From: a virus
DNA length: 64,000 bases
Virus record (IMG/VR): IMGVR_UViG_3300030117_008055
Location: 41,320-105,319 of that record
Reading direction: 5' to 3' (one strand)
This document shows positions 51,764 to 59,267 of this stretch, piece after piece (the first letter of the stretch is position 1; each line of letters opens with the position of its first letter). The translations under genes were made by a program, and so were the position numbers. The notes below the pieces were generated by a model. The model worked only from the letters and a program-made list of their open reading frames with translations, was not told the DNA's origin and made no database searches.

Positions 51764-52540
51764 ATGAGCAAGACTCTACTAACTGAATCAGAAATTAGAA
51801 AAATGATGGGCTTAGCCAATATCGGAGCCCTTGGCGATCACTTTGTGAATCGTCTCCACGAGCAAGAAATGGCTGAACCCGAAGAGGACGAAGCTGCAGG
51901 CGAGGGCGAGATGGCTATGGACGACGCTGGTGACGCTGGTGCTGAAGACGCAGCAGTGGCTCCGGGAGAAGACGAAGGCATGGAGGGAGCCATTGAACAG
52001 GTTCTGAGTGTTGTCGTTGATGCTCTTGGTGAGCTTCCTGGCGCGCCTAAAGTAACCCTTCAGACTGATGATGCCGCTGGCGGAGACATGGATATGGACG
52101 CCGGCGAAGAGATGGGTGAGCCAGCTGGCGGAGAGATGGATATGGAGGCTGCTCCAGAGGAGGAGGCTGCTGATGCTGCTCTTGAAGAGGCACTTCGTCG
52201 ACTAGGTGTTAGACTTTCAGAGTCACTAGATGAAGAGCTGTCTATGGAAGACGACCTTGAGGAAGGCATGTACGAAGATGACATGGAAGAAGGTATGTAC
52301 GAAGACGACCTTGAAGAGGGTATGTACGAAGATGACATGGAAGAAGGCATGCACGGTGAAGACATGCATGGTGAAGATATGCATGGCGAGGGTATGCATG
52401 GTGAAGACATGGATGAGGACTACATGGAAGAAGGCATGCACGAGGATGATATGGATGAGATGGGACGCATGGAAGAAGATCTTGTCAACGAGGTAACTCG
52501 TAGAGTTTCAGCCAGACTTCTAAAAAGACTTAAGAGATAA
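51764..52540 (+). CDS. Acidic Met-rich repeat protein
   Basis: The start is ATG 51764 with GGAG upstream; an earlier in-frame ATG (51707) lies within the previous gene. The 258-residue product is extremely acidic. After an N-terminal helix (LTESEIRKMMGLANIGALGDH), residues 35-150 are Glu/Asp/Ala/Gly-rich, and residues 164-235 contain nine-residue repeats of the type EGMYEDDME, then five-residue repeats HGEDM. The end is a basic amphipathic helix (VTRRVSARLLKRLKR). It may be a head-core or DNA-packaging related protein, or a metal-binding one (Met/His/Asp). Function is unknown. A strong terminator follows. Confidence 0.6.
   Translation: MSKTLLTESEIRKMMGLANIGALGDHFVNRLHEQEMAEPEEDEAAGEGEMAMDDAGDAGAEDAAVAPGEDEGMEGAIEQVLSVVVDALGELPGAPKVTLQTDDAAGGDMDMDAGEEMGEPAGGEMDMEAAPEEEAADAALEEALRRLGVRLSESLDEELSMEDDLEEGMYEDDMEEGMYEDDLEEGMYEDDMEEGMHGEDMHGEDMHGEGMHGEDMDEDYMEEGMHEDDMDEMGRMEEDLVNEVTRRVSARLLKRLKR
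52256..52470 (+). repeat. Tandem coding repeats (27-bp and 15-bp units)
   Basis: Three 27-base units encode (L/M)EEGMYEDD, followed by about four 15-base units encoding MHGED/HGEGM. Copies are nearly identical at the DNA level, so expansion is recent compared with the fibre repeats. Confidence 0.8.
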
Positions 52541-52560
52541 AATTATTATTTTGACTTTAC

Positions 52561-52594
52561 AAAAAGGCAGGGAATTTTCCCTGCCTTTTTTTTT
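52561..52594 (+). terminator. Strong intrinsic terminator
   Basis: GGCAGGGA (52566-52573) pairs with TCCCTGCC (52578-52585) around ATTT, flanked by A5 and followed by nine T residues. It could act in both directions. Confidence 0.93.
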
Positions 52595-52608
52595 AAACGG
52601 AGAAGCAC

Positions 52609-53250
52609 GTGAACTTTAACAGTGAAGATAAAAAAGAAACACCCGAGGAGAAAGAAGAGAGTATAATTCAAGTGCTCAATTCTGCTCTTGAAAAGCCAGA
52701 GCTAAGGGTAACAGGAGTTTATGGTGATATTAATGAGGAAAAATGCTCAGAGACGGTATGGGGCCTGCTAGCACTTCATGAAACTGGTAAAAGATATTAC
52801 AAAGAAGAAGATTCTGATCAATTGGTTGAGGAGTATACACCCATAGATTTTTATATATCGTCTTACGGCGGACAGGCTGCAGAAATGTTCGCTGTTTATG
52901 ATGTCGTAAGAAGTCTTCGAGATACAACGCCTATCATAACACATGGTATTGGCAAGGTAATGTCAGCAGGAGTTCTGTTGTTAGCGTCTGGCACTAAAGG
53001 CGAGCGTCGCATCGGGAAACATTGCAGGGTAATGATCCATGGTGTTATATCTGGCCAGCACGGTCATATAGCTGATGTAAAAAATGAATTTGAGGAAGCA
53101 AAGCTAACCCAAAAACTCTATATTGATGCACTAGCGGAAGAGACCAACATGACGCACAGCTACATTAAAAGACTCATGAATAGAAAAACTAATGTATATT
53201 TAGACGCCCAAGAGGCAGTTGAGCTTGGCATAGCCGATATCGTTTTTTAG
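52609..53250 (+). CDS. clpP: ClpP-like serine protease
   Basis: The 213-residue protein starts at GTG 52609 with a CGGAGAAG binding site. It has the ClpP fold marks: IDFYISSYGGQAAE (oxyanion region), GKVMSAGVLLLASG with nucleophile Ser119, and RVMIHGVISG with His144. In ClpP the triad Asp lies in 'RDRFLSA.EAVE.G..D'; here the matching place reads NVYLDAQEAVELGIAD, so the Asp seems replaced by Asn195. An N-terminal acidic extension of about 25 residues is present. It might process phage proteins, or replace host ClpP in a Clp complex. Whether activity is full cannot be told. Confidence 0.82.
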   Translation: MNFNSEDKKETPEEKEESIIQVLNSALEKPELRVTGVYGDINEEKCSETVWGLLALHETGKRYYKEEDSDQLVEEYTPIDFYISSYGGQAAEMFAVYDVVRSLRDTTPIITHGIGKVMSAGVLLLASGTKGERRIGKHCRVMIHGVISGQHGHIADVKNEFEEAKLTQKLYIDALAEETNMTHSYIKRLMNRKTNVYLDAQEAVELGIADIVF

Positions 53251-53276
53251 TTACTACTTAGTTTAGAGGGTTAGTT

Positions 53277-55019
53277 ATGAATGAACAAGATCTTAAAATG
53301 CTGGAGGAATCTTTTTTTCCAGGCACTAAGATTTCTTTAAAAGAAATATTTGAAATAATTGATTTAGAGGAGCAGAGTCTAAATAAAAACAAGCTCCTCT
53401 TCGAGCAGCAGAAAGAGCACTCTCTATCCATTAGTATGATTCCAGACATGGATATTACGGAGCTTGGATGGGGAAATCTTGAAACTAATGCCAGGAGAAA
53501 GAAGACTTTTAGTGCTTCTGCTCGTGGCCAGCTTGAAGGATTTTTAAAAAACATTCAAGGCACAGATCTTGCTTCAAAGATAAAGAGTTTAAATGACTTC
53601 TACTCTATGGACGAAAATCTTATGAACAAGCTTCAGCTTGAGCAGAAAGGCCCAGGTGGAAAAATATCTGCTGTTCTATCTTATCTGGTTTTCTATAAAA
53701 CACTTACCAAGGTTTTAACTAACTTTAATGCCGCTTCAGCAGGATTTAATTTTGAAGCCTTCCTGGCTGTGATGCTAGGCGGCAAGCAGGTGCCAACGAA
53801 TAGTAATACAATCGCTGACCTCATGGATAGCTCTGGCGTTCCCATTTCTCTTAAACTTTACGCCGAGGAGTCTGTTGAAGTCGGCGGTAGTTATCGTGAT
53901 CTAATTGGCGATCTCTCAAAAGAAGCTGGTAGTATGCAATACATTGTATGCATGAAGAAGCTGGCGACTGAAGTTGGAGAACAGGGTGAGATCACTAAAA
54001 TAAAAGGGCAAGTTGGGTCAATCAAGTTTTATCGTTTTGACTTCACGATTGAAAATTTATTTAATATTCTGTCTAAATCAAGCAAGAACTCAAGGAGGAA
54101 TATTATATTGCCAGCTAGCTACATTTCAGGAGCCGAGCCGGATGTAGCTACAGGTCTGCCAGTTGGGGGCACGTTTCCCAGCCCGCAAGCAGCTGCAGCA
54201 GAGTTTCAAGAACTGGCGATTGCTAGACTTAAAGAAGTTGAAATAGAGAAGATTATTGGTGGCTTTAATTATGAAAAACTCTTTACTGCTTTAGATTATG
54301 GCAAGGCCACAGATATCTGGGAGGGTACAACTCCTAATATCGAGCGCGGAGCAACAAAGATGGGACAGAAAAAAGTCATAGACAAGCTAATGCTTGATCA
54401 AGATTTGTTTCCAGATGACACTCCGAGAGAAAAAATTAAATCCTTAGCTCTTGTGTTGATAGCTGCAAACAATGATCTTCGTATGAAATACTCTCAAACA
54501 ATGCAACAACAAAGAAGAGACGCAGAAATTAAACGTCAATATCTTGTAGGGTCTGATAAGGAATTGGTACAGGCTTCCGTTGATTTTTATAATGGCCTTC
54601 AGACAAATGAGCAGCGAATCGAGGCGCTTCAACAAACGCTAGGTTTTGTTGGTAGCAGTAGGCAGCATGCTGGTCATTTTAATTTGACAGGAAACATGGT
54701 AAAAAATATTCACACTTACGATCCAACATCAATCCCGTCAGCAAACGCACGCGGTGGTGCTGGTGGAGACACTCCAGCGTTTATTGGAGAAATTCGAATT
54801 GGAACGGACGAAATTCAGAAAATGCTTGATCAGGTCGTGTCTATCTTAAACAAAAACATATTTGATATCTTTAGCAATTTACAGCTTTTAACAACCAATA
54901 TTAAAACTTACTTTGCTGGCGGCATGTCTCCTAAAGATGAGCAAAAGGCAAAAACTGCCATGACAGCAGCAGACAATATTGAGAGAAAAACTCAAGAAGT
55001 CAGTGGCGTTGAAAGATAA
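53277..55019 (+). CDS. Large unknown protein, 580 residues
   Basis: The protein opens with charged helices (MNEQDLKMLEESFFPG), has a central mixed region with AGFNFEAFLAVMLGGKQVP and SGVPISLKLYAEESVEVGGSY, then helical stretches with Gln-rich content and a C-terminal part with IRIGTDEIQKMLDQVVSIL and a membrane-free tail. The middle segment 'FEAFLA...GG...T..D......G..ISLKL' loosely recalls restriction-endonuclease-like cores found in some phage proteins, but the evidence is weak. It could be a virion or DNA-transaction protein. Not recognised. Confidence 0.5.
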   Translation: MNEQDLKMLEESFFPGTKISLKEIFEIIDLEEQSLNKNKLLFEQQKEHSLSISMIPDMDITELGWGNLETNARRKKTFSASARGQLEGFLKNIQGTDLASKIKSLNDFYSMDENLMNKLQLEQKGPGGKISAVLSYLVFYKTLTKVLTNFNAASAGFNFEAFLAVMLGGKQVPTNSNTIADLMDSSGVPISLKLYAEESVEVGGSYRDLIGDLSKEAGSMQYIVCMKKLATEVGEQGEITKIKGQVGSIKFYRFDFTIENLFNILSKSSKNSRRNIILPASYISGAEPDVATGLPVGGTFPSPQAAAAEFQELAIARLKEVEIEKIIGGFNYEKLFTALDYGKATDIWEGTTPNIERGATKMGQKKVIDKLMLDQDLFPDDTPREKIKSLALVLIAANNDLRMKYSQTMQQQRRDAEIKRQYLVGSDKELVQASVDFYNGLQTNEQRIEALQQTLGFVGSSRQHAGHFNLTGNMVKNIHTYDPTSIPSANARGGAGGDTPAFIGEIRIGTDEIQKMLDQVVSILNKNIFDIFSNLQLLTTNIKTYFAGGMSPKDEQKAKTAMTAADNIERKTQEVSGVER

Positions 55020-55049
55020 TAATAACTGTAATAAATCTTAACACAGCTA

Positions 55050-55077
55050 TTGACTTAATGTTATATTTGCTTATATT
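55050..55077 (+). promoter_or_regulatory. Sigma-70-like promoter before groEL
   Basis: TTGACT (55050-55055) and TATATT (55072-55077) are separated by 16 bases, each matching 5 of 6 consensus positions. A start near 55084 would leave a 12-base leader before ATG 55096. It would let host RNA polymerase transcribe groEL without phage factors. Confidence 0.6.
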
Positions 55078-55095
55078 TTCATGACGAGGTGTATT

Positions 55096-56685
55096 ATGAA
55101 AAAGCATTGTCTTTCTGAAGAGCAACTTCAGGAGAAACTATCAAGCGGCGTTAATAAGTTAGCAGATTGCGTCGCTGTTACATTAGGGCCTAGAGGTCGA
55201 AATGTTATGCTAAGAGCAGGCGGAAAGCCTGTAATTACGAAAGATGGCGTAACTGTTGCCAAGTTTTTTTCAACTGATGATTTATTTGAAGATGCTGCGG
55301 CAGAGGTCTTAAAAGAGGTTGCTGACAACACAAATAGTTCTGCTGGCGATGGTACAACAACATCGACGGTGTTAGCTCGCGAGATTTTCAACGAAGCTCA
55401 AAAGTATATAAGAGCTGGTCATGACCCGCTTCAAATAAAGAAGGGCATGGAGAAATCACTTGAGTCAATTATATCTAGATTAAATAAAATATCACAGCCT
55501 GTTGAGAGTTTTGAAGAAATAAAAAACGTTGCAACCGTGTCTGCCAACAACGATGAAGCAATTGGAAATCTTATTGCCACTGCTGCCGATCAAGCTGGAG
55601 ATGAGGGTGTGGTGTCTGTTGTGGCTGGCCGCACTGAAGATACTAAATTAAATTTAGTCGAGGGATTTAAATTCGACAGCGGCTATGCTGCTCAAGCATT
55701 TGTAACCAACAAAAGAAAAAATACTGTAGATTATTCAGAGGTTTTTATTTTAGTTACTGAAGAAAAGATTACTCAAGTAGCTCAAATATTACCAGTGCTG
55801 GAGCAAGTGGCAAGAGAGGACCGTCCTTTAATTATTGTTGCAGAGTCAGTAGAGGAACAAGCGCTAGCTGCTTTGATTATGAATACAGTTAGAGGCTCAA
55901 TGAGGGTTGCCGCAGTAAAGGCGCCTGGATTTGGCCGGGAAAGAAAGGAGATTCTTTCTGACTTGGCCATGGCTGTCGGTGCTACTTTTGTTACACGAGG
56001 GTCGTCACCAAAGCTTGAAGATTTAAAACTAAAGCACCTTGGCAAGGCTAAGACAATTGAGGTTCAAAAGAACAGTACCACAATTGTTGATGGGAATGGA
56101 GACTGGGAGTTAATTGAAGAAAGAATTGAGTCGATTAAATCTGAGATAAAGCAAACGGAAGATATGAGAGAGTGCAAAAGACTCCAGCACAGAATATCAA
56201 GACTTCAAAGTGGCGTTGCTATAATAGAAGTAGGAGCCGCTAGTGAGGTCGAGATGGTGGAGAAAAAGCACCGCATAGAAGACGCCCTGGAGGCCGTGCG
56301 CGCCGCGCAAAGCTCTGGCATTGTGCCAGGGGGTGGCGCTGCTCTTGTGAGTTGTATTAGTTTCTTACCAAAGAATTTAAACAACTCGGAGTCATTCGGG
56401 CGCGAAGTTTTAAAAAAAGCCATGCTGGCTCCAATCACTCAAATATCAAAAAACTGTGGTGTTAGTCCAGATCTTGTGATTGATTCTGTGATGAGGCAGA
56501 ACAAAAGGAAGAAATCCAGCAACTATGGATATAATTTTGTTACTAATAAAGTGGTTGATATGTTTGAAGAGGGTATCATAGACCCAGCAAAGGTAACAAT
56601 CACTGCTCTAAAAAATGCAGTGTCCGTTGTGTCGACTCTTCTCACAACCGCCACGTGCATTATTCAGGAGCAAAATGAAAGCTAA
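55096..56685 (+). CDS. groEL: Chaperonin GroEL
   Basis: The 529-residue protein matches GroEL throughout: ADCVAVTLGPRGRNVML, KDGVTVAKFF, AGDGTTTSTVLAREI (ATP-binding Asp region), apical-domain segments EGFKFDSGYAAQAFVTN and RPLIIVAESVEEQALAAL, and the closing GGGAALVS. Start ATG 55096 is preferred over 55081 because GAGGT lies five bases before it. The usual Gly-Gly-Met C-terminal tail is missing, ending in IIQEQNES. Residue Asp-rich ATPase sites appear intact. It probably folds phage capsid or polymerase proteins together with the GroES-like protein at 40135. A sigma-70-like promoter lies just upstream. Confidence 0.96.
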   Translation: MKKHCLSEEQLQEKLSSGVNKLADCVAVTLGPRGRNVMLRAGGKPVITKDGVTVAKFFSTDDLFEDAAAEVLKEVADNTNSSAGDGTTTSTVLAREIFNEAQKYIRAGHDPLQIKKGMEKSLESIISRLNKISQPVESFEEIKNVATVSANNDEAIGNLIATAADQAGDEGVVSVVAGRTEDTKLNLVEGFKFDSGYAAQAFVTNKRKNTVDYSEVFILVTEEKITQVAQILPVLEQVAREDRPLIIVAESVEEQALAALIMNTVRGSMRVAAVKAPGFGRERKEILSDLAMAVGATFVTRGSSPKLEDLKLKHLGKAKTIEVQKNSTTIVDGNGDWELIEERIESIKSEIKQTEDMRECKRLQHRISRLQSGVAIIEVGAASEVEMVEKKHRIEDALEAVRAAQSSGIVPGGGAALVSCISFLPKNLNNSESFGREVLKKAMLAPITQISKNCGVSPDLVIDSVMRQNKRKKSSNYGYNFVTNKVVDMFEEGIIDPAKVTITALKNAVSVVSTLLTTATCIIQEQNES

Positions 56686-56956
56686 AATAACAATTACTAA
56701 AGATCTTAACGATATACCTGACCTTATCGTAGATTTGCTAAGGGAAGCAAAATATAAACTTGAGTCTATAAGTAAGTTCAAATTTAATTACCTTGATCCA
56801 TCTGAGCTAGCTCAGCAAATATCCAGTCAGAGACTAGTGATGTCTGATGTTGATGACATTTTTGAAAATGCACAAAATCTTGCTGCAGGCTATGTTTCAG
56901 CGCTTGAGGACTCGGCATCAGAGGTTCCTAAGGAGGGTTTGGATGAAAGAGTTTGA
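56675..56956 (+). CDS. Small acidic protein, unknown
   Basis: This 93-residue protein starts inside the last codons of groEL (11-base overlap) with CAGGAG upstream. It is helical and acidic, with KDLNDIPDLIVDLLREAKYKL and DVDDIFENAQNLAAGYVSAL. No family is recognised. Overlaps on both sides (14 bases downstream) indicate tight co-translation with groEL and the following small genes. Confidence 0.6.
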   Translation: MKAKITITKDLNDIPDLIVDLLREAKYKLESISKFKFNYLDPSELAQQISSQRLVMSDVDDIFENAQNLAAGYVSALEDSASEVPKEGLDERV

Positions 56957-57146
56957 TTTAATATATGTCCCAGCAGAGACGTATATGCTCAAGACAGGCA
57001 TTGATGACACGGTTCAAAGTTTTATAAAGCTTAATAAGCCTGCTAGTGTTATTCTTTTGGAGGACATGGGCCAAAAGGTTAAAGTTCTTCATGAAAATAA
57101 AAATTGGTTAATTGAAAAAAAACATTTAAGAGGGTTACATGATTAA
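56943..57146 (+). CDS. Small protein, unknown
   Basis: ATG 56943 has AAGGAGGG upstream and overlaps the preceding stop codon region. The 67-residue product has alternating hydrophobic strands (FDLIYVPAETYML, ASVILLEDMGQKVKVL) and could be a small beta-barrel. It overlaps the next gene by eight bases. No family is recognised. Confidence 0.6.
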   Translation: MKEFDLIYVPAETYMLKTGIDDTVQSFIKLNKPASVILLEDMGQKVKVLHENKNWLIEKKHLRGLHD

Positions 57147-57432
57147 ACTAACACAAATTAACACAACTACGGTTTCTATTACTCGTAACGAGACGGACGG
57201 CCCAGTTGTCGACAAGCAATATATTTTTAAAGATGTTTGGATCAATCCGACATATGTTACTAAGGTTGAGGAGGACGCTGCCTTAAACAACGAAAATATT
57301 AAAAAACCATTAATTAAAGGCTTAGACAATAGAGCAACATTTTCCAGAGTCTATGTTAGCTCAAATAATCATTCATCGTATTTTTCTGTTGTTGGTCACC
57401 CAAACATTGTTGTTTCCAAGCTTGGGGAATAA
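57139..57432 (+). CDS. Small protein, unknown
   Basis: The 97-residue product is beta-rich, with TQINTTTVSITRNETDG, KQYIFKDVWINPTYVTKV and RVYVSSNNHSSYFSVVGHP. It could be an OB- or Ig-like small domain. It starts eight bases inside the previous gene and stops three bases before the glutaredoxin gene. No family is recognised. Confidence 0.6.
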   Translation: MIKLTQINTTTVSITRNETDGPVVDKQYIFKDVWINPTYVTKVEEDAALNNENIKKPLIKGLDNRATFSRVYVSSNNHSSYFSVVGHPNIVVSKLGE

Positions 57433-57435
57433 GTC

Positions 57436-57675
57436 ATGGAAAAATTTATTTTGTACGTTAAAATTGATTGTCCCTTTTGCCATAAGGCAGAAGACTTACT
57501 AACAAAAGCTGGCAAAGAATACAATGTGGTTCCCTTCGATGGTGCACAAGATGTTTTAGAGCACGTGAAGCTTGCGTATGAACATAATACAGTTCCTATG
57601 GTTTTTTCTAGCAAAGCCAAAAACATTCAGTTTGTTGGTGGGTACACTGATCTTGTTGAGTATTTAGATGAGTGA
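57436..57675 (+). CDS. Glutaredoxin
   Basis: The 79-residue protein has the glutaredoxin fold order and the active site CPFC (residues 12-15 in KIDCPFCHKAEDLL), the cis-Pro motif TVPMVF and the glutathione-binding FVGGYTDL. It should reduce disulphides, possibly regenerating the ribonucleotide reductase C-terminal Cys pair. T4 also has a phage redoxin (NrdC). The gene overlaps the following ORF by eight bases. Confidence 0.88.
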   Translation: MEKFILYVKIDCPFCHKAEDLLTKAGKEYNVVPFDGAQDVLEHVKLAYEHNTVPMVFSSKAKNIQFVGGYTDLVEYLDE

Positions 57676-58012
57676 AGAGTCACAAAAAATTTACACCTTT
57701 AGTGTCGAAGCAGTGTATGAAATGCTTGACAGTGCGCAAGATGATAGAGATGTGGCTAGAGAGCTTCTTGCCATGTATCTTGATTTAGAAAGTCAAAATG
57801 AATACATATCTTTTCTTTTAAGTGAGGTGTTCTGGACAAACTACAGCATTACTAAATTGATTGAAAAAGAGATAGACACAGCGGTGCTGACTGAGGACAA
57901 GCAATTTATTGTTACGGAGACCACACTAAACATACTTCAGTCCCTTGTAATATCTAAGCACGCTGCCTCTAGTGAGCTTAGGAAAATGTCTGTTTCATTA
58001 CAAGAAAATTAA
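57668..58012 (+). CDS. Small helical protein, unknown
   Basis: The 114-residue product is acidic and helical, for example FSVEAVYEMLDSAQDDRDVAREL and a central ITKLIEKEIDTAV. No cysteine or clear motif is visible. It overlaps the glutaredoxin gene by eight bases and ends the small-gene chain that begins with groEL. No family is recognised. Confidence 0.55.
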   Translation: MSEESQKIYTFSVEAVYEMLDSAQDDRDVARELLAMYLDLESQNEYISFLLSEVFWTNYSITKLIEKEIDTAVLTEDKQFIVTETTLNILQSLVISKHAASSELRKMSVSLQEN

Positions 58013-58052
58013 TTTTTTAGGTTGACCGTGTTTTTTAGGTGCTTACTGTTAG

Positions 58053-58086
58053 ATTGTTCCGGGTGCTAAATAAGGTCCAGAACAAT
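58053..58086 (+). promoter_or_regulatory. Inverted repeat in hsp20 leader
   Basis: ATTGTTC (58053-58059) matches GAACAAT (58080-58086) as an inverted repeat. Between the arms is CTAAATA (58066-58072), a T4-late-like element. The arms could form a leader hairpin or a regulator site before hsp20. Confidence 0.35.
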
Positions 58087-58112
58087 AGTCTTGCTTAAAA
58101 AGGAGAAATATT

Positions 58113-58535
58113 ATGACTACCACACTTACTACTTATAGACCTAGCCTTATTGGAAGAGGCGTATTTGATGATCTGTTTGAGGCCATGGATTTTCCTACCC
58201 TTCTAAACAGAACGACGCAGGGATATCCAGTTGCAGATATTTATCAAAATGATATTGGAGATACTGTCATGGAGTTTGCGTTGGCTGGCTTTACCAAAGA
58301 CGATTTGCAGGTTGAAATTAAACCAGAGAAAAACAGTATTACTGTGAGTGCTGATAGGGGCGCTCGGGCCGATACTAATCGTAGAATCGCCAGACGTAGC
58401 TTTACTAAGACTTATGTAAATTACGATAATAATTTAAATCTGAGTCAAACCACAGCAGATTTTAACAATGGTCTTTTGACCTTGACTCTGCCTAGGAAAG
58501 AAGAAGCAAAGCCACTTAATATTGAAATTAAGTAA
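58113..58535 (+). CDS. Small heat shock protein Hsp20
   Basis: The 140-residue protein has an alpha-crystallin domain: PVADIYQNDIGDTVMEFALAG, then DDLQVEIKPEKNSITVSADR and a final GLLTLTLPRKEEAKPLNIEI, including the family 'NGLLTLTLP' ending. An N-terminal FDDLFEAMDFP segment is typical too. It is a holdase preventing aggregation. Phage Hsp20 genes are known from marine T4-like phages. A good binding site (AAAAGGAG) is present; the leader holds an inverted repeat. Confidence 0.93.
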   Translation: MTTTLTTYRPSLIGRGVFDDLFEAMDFPTLLNRTTQGYPVADIYQNDIGDTVMEFALAGFTKDDLQVEIKPEKNSITVSADRGARADTNRRIARRSFTKTYVNYDNNLNLSQTTADFNNGLLTLTLPRKEEAKPLNIEIK

Positions 58536-58562
58536 TTAATATTTACTTTTCCAATATGTTGT

Positions 58563-58568
58563 TATAAT
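58563..58568 (+). promoter_or_regulatory. Consensus -10 box TATAAT
   Basis: A perfect TATAAT lies between hsp20 and the PAP2 gene. The best -35 candidate (TTTACT, 58542-58547) is 15 bases away and weak. A start near 58575 would place the downstream 19-bp hairpin at the very 5' end of the mRNA. Confidence 0.4.
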
Positions 58569-58569
58569 T

Positions 58570-58609
58570 ATTGATGTAGGTGTGTAAACATTTACGCACT
58601 TGCATCAAT
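58570..58609 (+). promoter_or_regulatory. 19-bp RNA hairpin between hsp20 and PAP2 genes
   Basis: ATTGATG (58570-58576) pairs with CATCAAT (58603-58609), and the next 12 bases on each side also pair, using three G-U wobbles, with a two-base CA between the arms. Wobble pairs hold only for the + strand RNA. There is no T tract, so it is not a standard terminator. Confidence 0.6.
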
Positions 58610-58631
58610 ATTTGCACTATTGGAAGCATTA

Positions 58632-59249
58632 ATGAGCCTGAAGAAGAAGTCTTTTTATACCGCACTTGTATTCGTATTTTTTCTATCAGGGTATTTTCTA
58701 ATTCAGCGCATGGTCGACGCGGCCAGTCTAACTTTGTTGTTGGAAGCTGATAGATGGATACCTTTGATGACAGAATTTATCTGGATATATCACTCGCTGC
58801 CTCTTTACATACTACTTGTAATGGTATTTATGATAAAACAAGCTAGTGTTTTTTGGAGAACTGTTGTGAGCTGTTTAGCCTCAAGCGCAGTGATGTTTGT
58901 TTGTTTTGTACTATTACCTATAGAGTATCCCAGACCCGAAGTGCTAGCTAGTGATTTTTCAAGCTCGTTTTTGGTGCTAACTCAAGAGATAGATTTTGCT
59001 CACAATACATGTCCGTCTGGTCATGTGGCATTTGCATGGCTGATGTTTCTATCTGCCATCAGCACTCAATGGATAAAGCAAGAGCCTTGGATGGGCAGGG
59101 TGTGCTTTCTTTGGTCGTTAGGGATCATAATGTCAACTTTATTACTCAAGCAACATTTTATTGCAGACGTATTTGCAGGAGTTATATTGGCTAGTTTTTC
59201 ATTTTATTGTTCAAAGTTTGTCGTTCCTACTAAGAGGTTAGCTAGTTAG
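58632..59249 (+). CDS. PAP2-family membrane phosphatase
   Basis: ATG 58632 is preceded by GGAAG; a TTG 12 bases upstream is possible but weaker. The 205-residue protein has about five or six membrane helices. PAP2 motifs are visible as EYPRPEVL (motif 1 end), CPSGHVAFAW (motif 2, residues 127-136) and KQHFIADVFAG (motif 3, 173-183). Such enzymes remove phosphate from lipids such as undecaprenyl-pyrophosphate or phosphatidic acid. The role in infection may be envelope change or lipid carrier recycling at lysis; this is inferred. Confidence 0.82.
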   Translation: MSLKKKSFYTALVFVFFLSGYFLIQRMVDAASLTLLLEADRWIPLMTEFIWIYHSLPLYILLVMVFMIKQASVFWRTVVSCLASSAVMFVCFVLLPIEYPRPEVLASDFSSSFLVLTQEIDFAHNTCPSGHVAFAWLMFLSAISTQWIKQEPWMGRVCFLWSLGIIMSTLLLKQHFIADVFAGVILASFSFYCSKFVVPTKRLAS

Positions 59250-59267
59250 TATAGGGGGACGACAGCC

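Noticed and set aside
52256-52470. Tandem repeats that could suggest a CRISPR array
   Set aside because: Units are 27 and 15 bases, in frame, without unique spacers, and encode protein repeats in a supported gene.
53277-55019. Calling the 580-residue protein a nuclease or toxin
   Set aside because: Only a loose pattern is visible around residues 155-210 and no catalytic motif can be confirmed, so it is left as unknown.
58022-58049. Sigma-70 promoter before hsp20 (TTGACC ... TACTGT)
   Set aside because: The -35 is fair but the -10 matches only three positions, so it is not distinguishable from chance.
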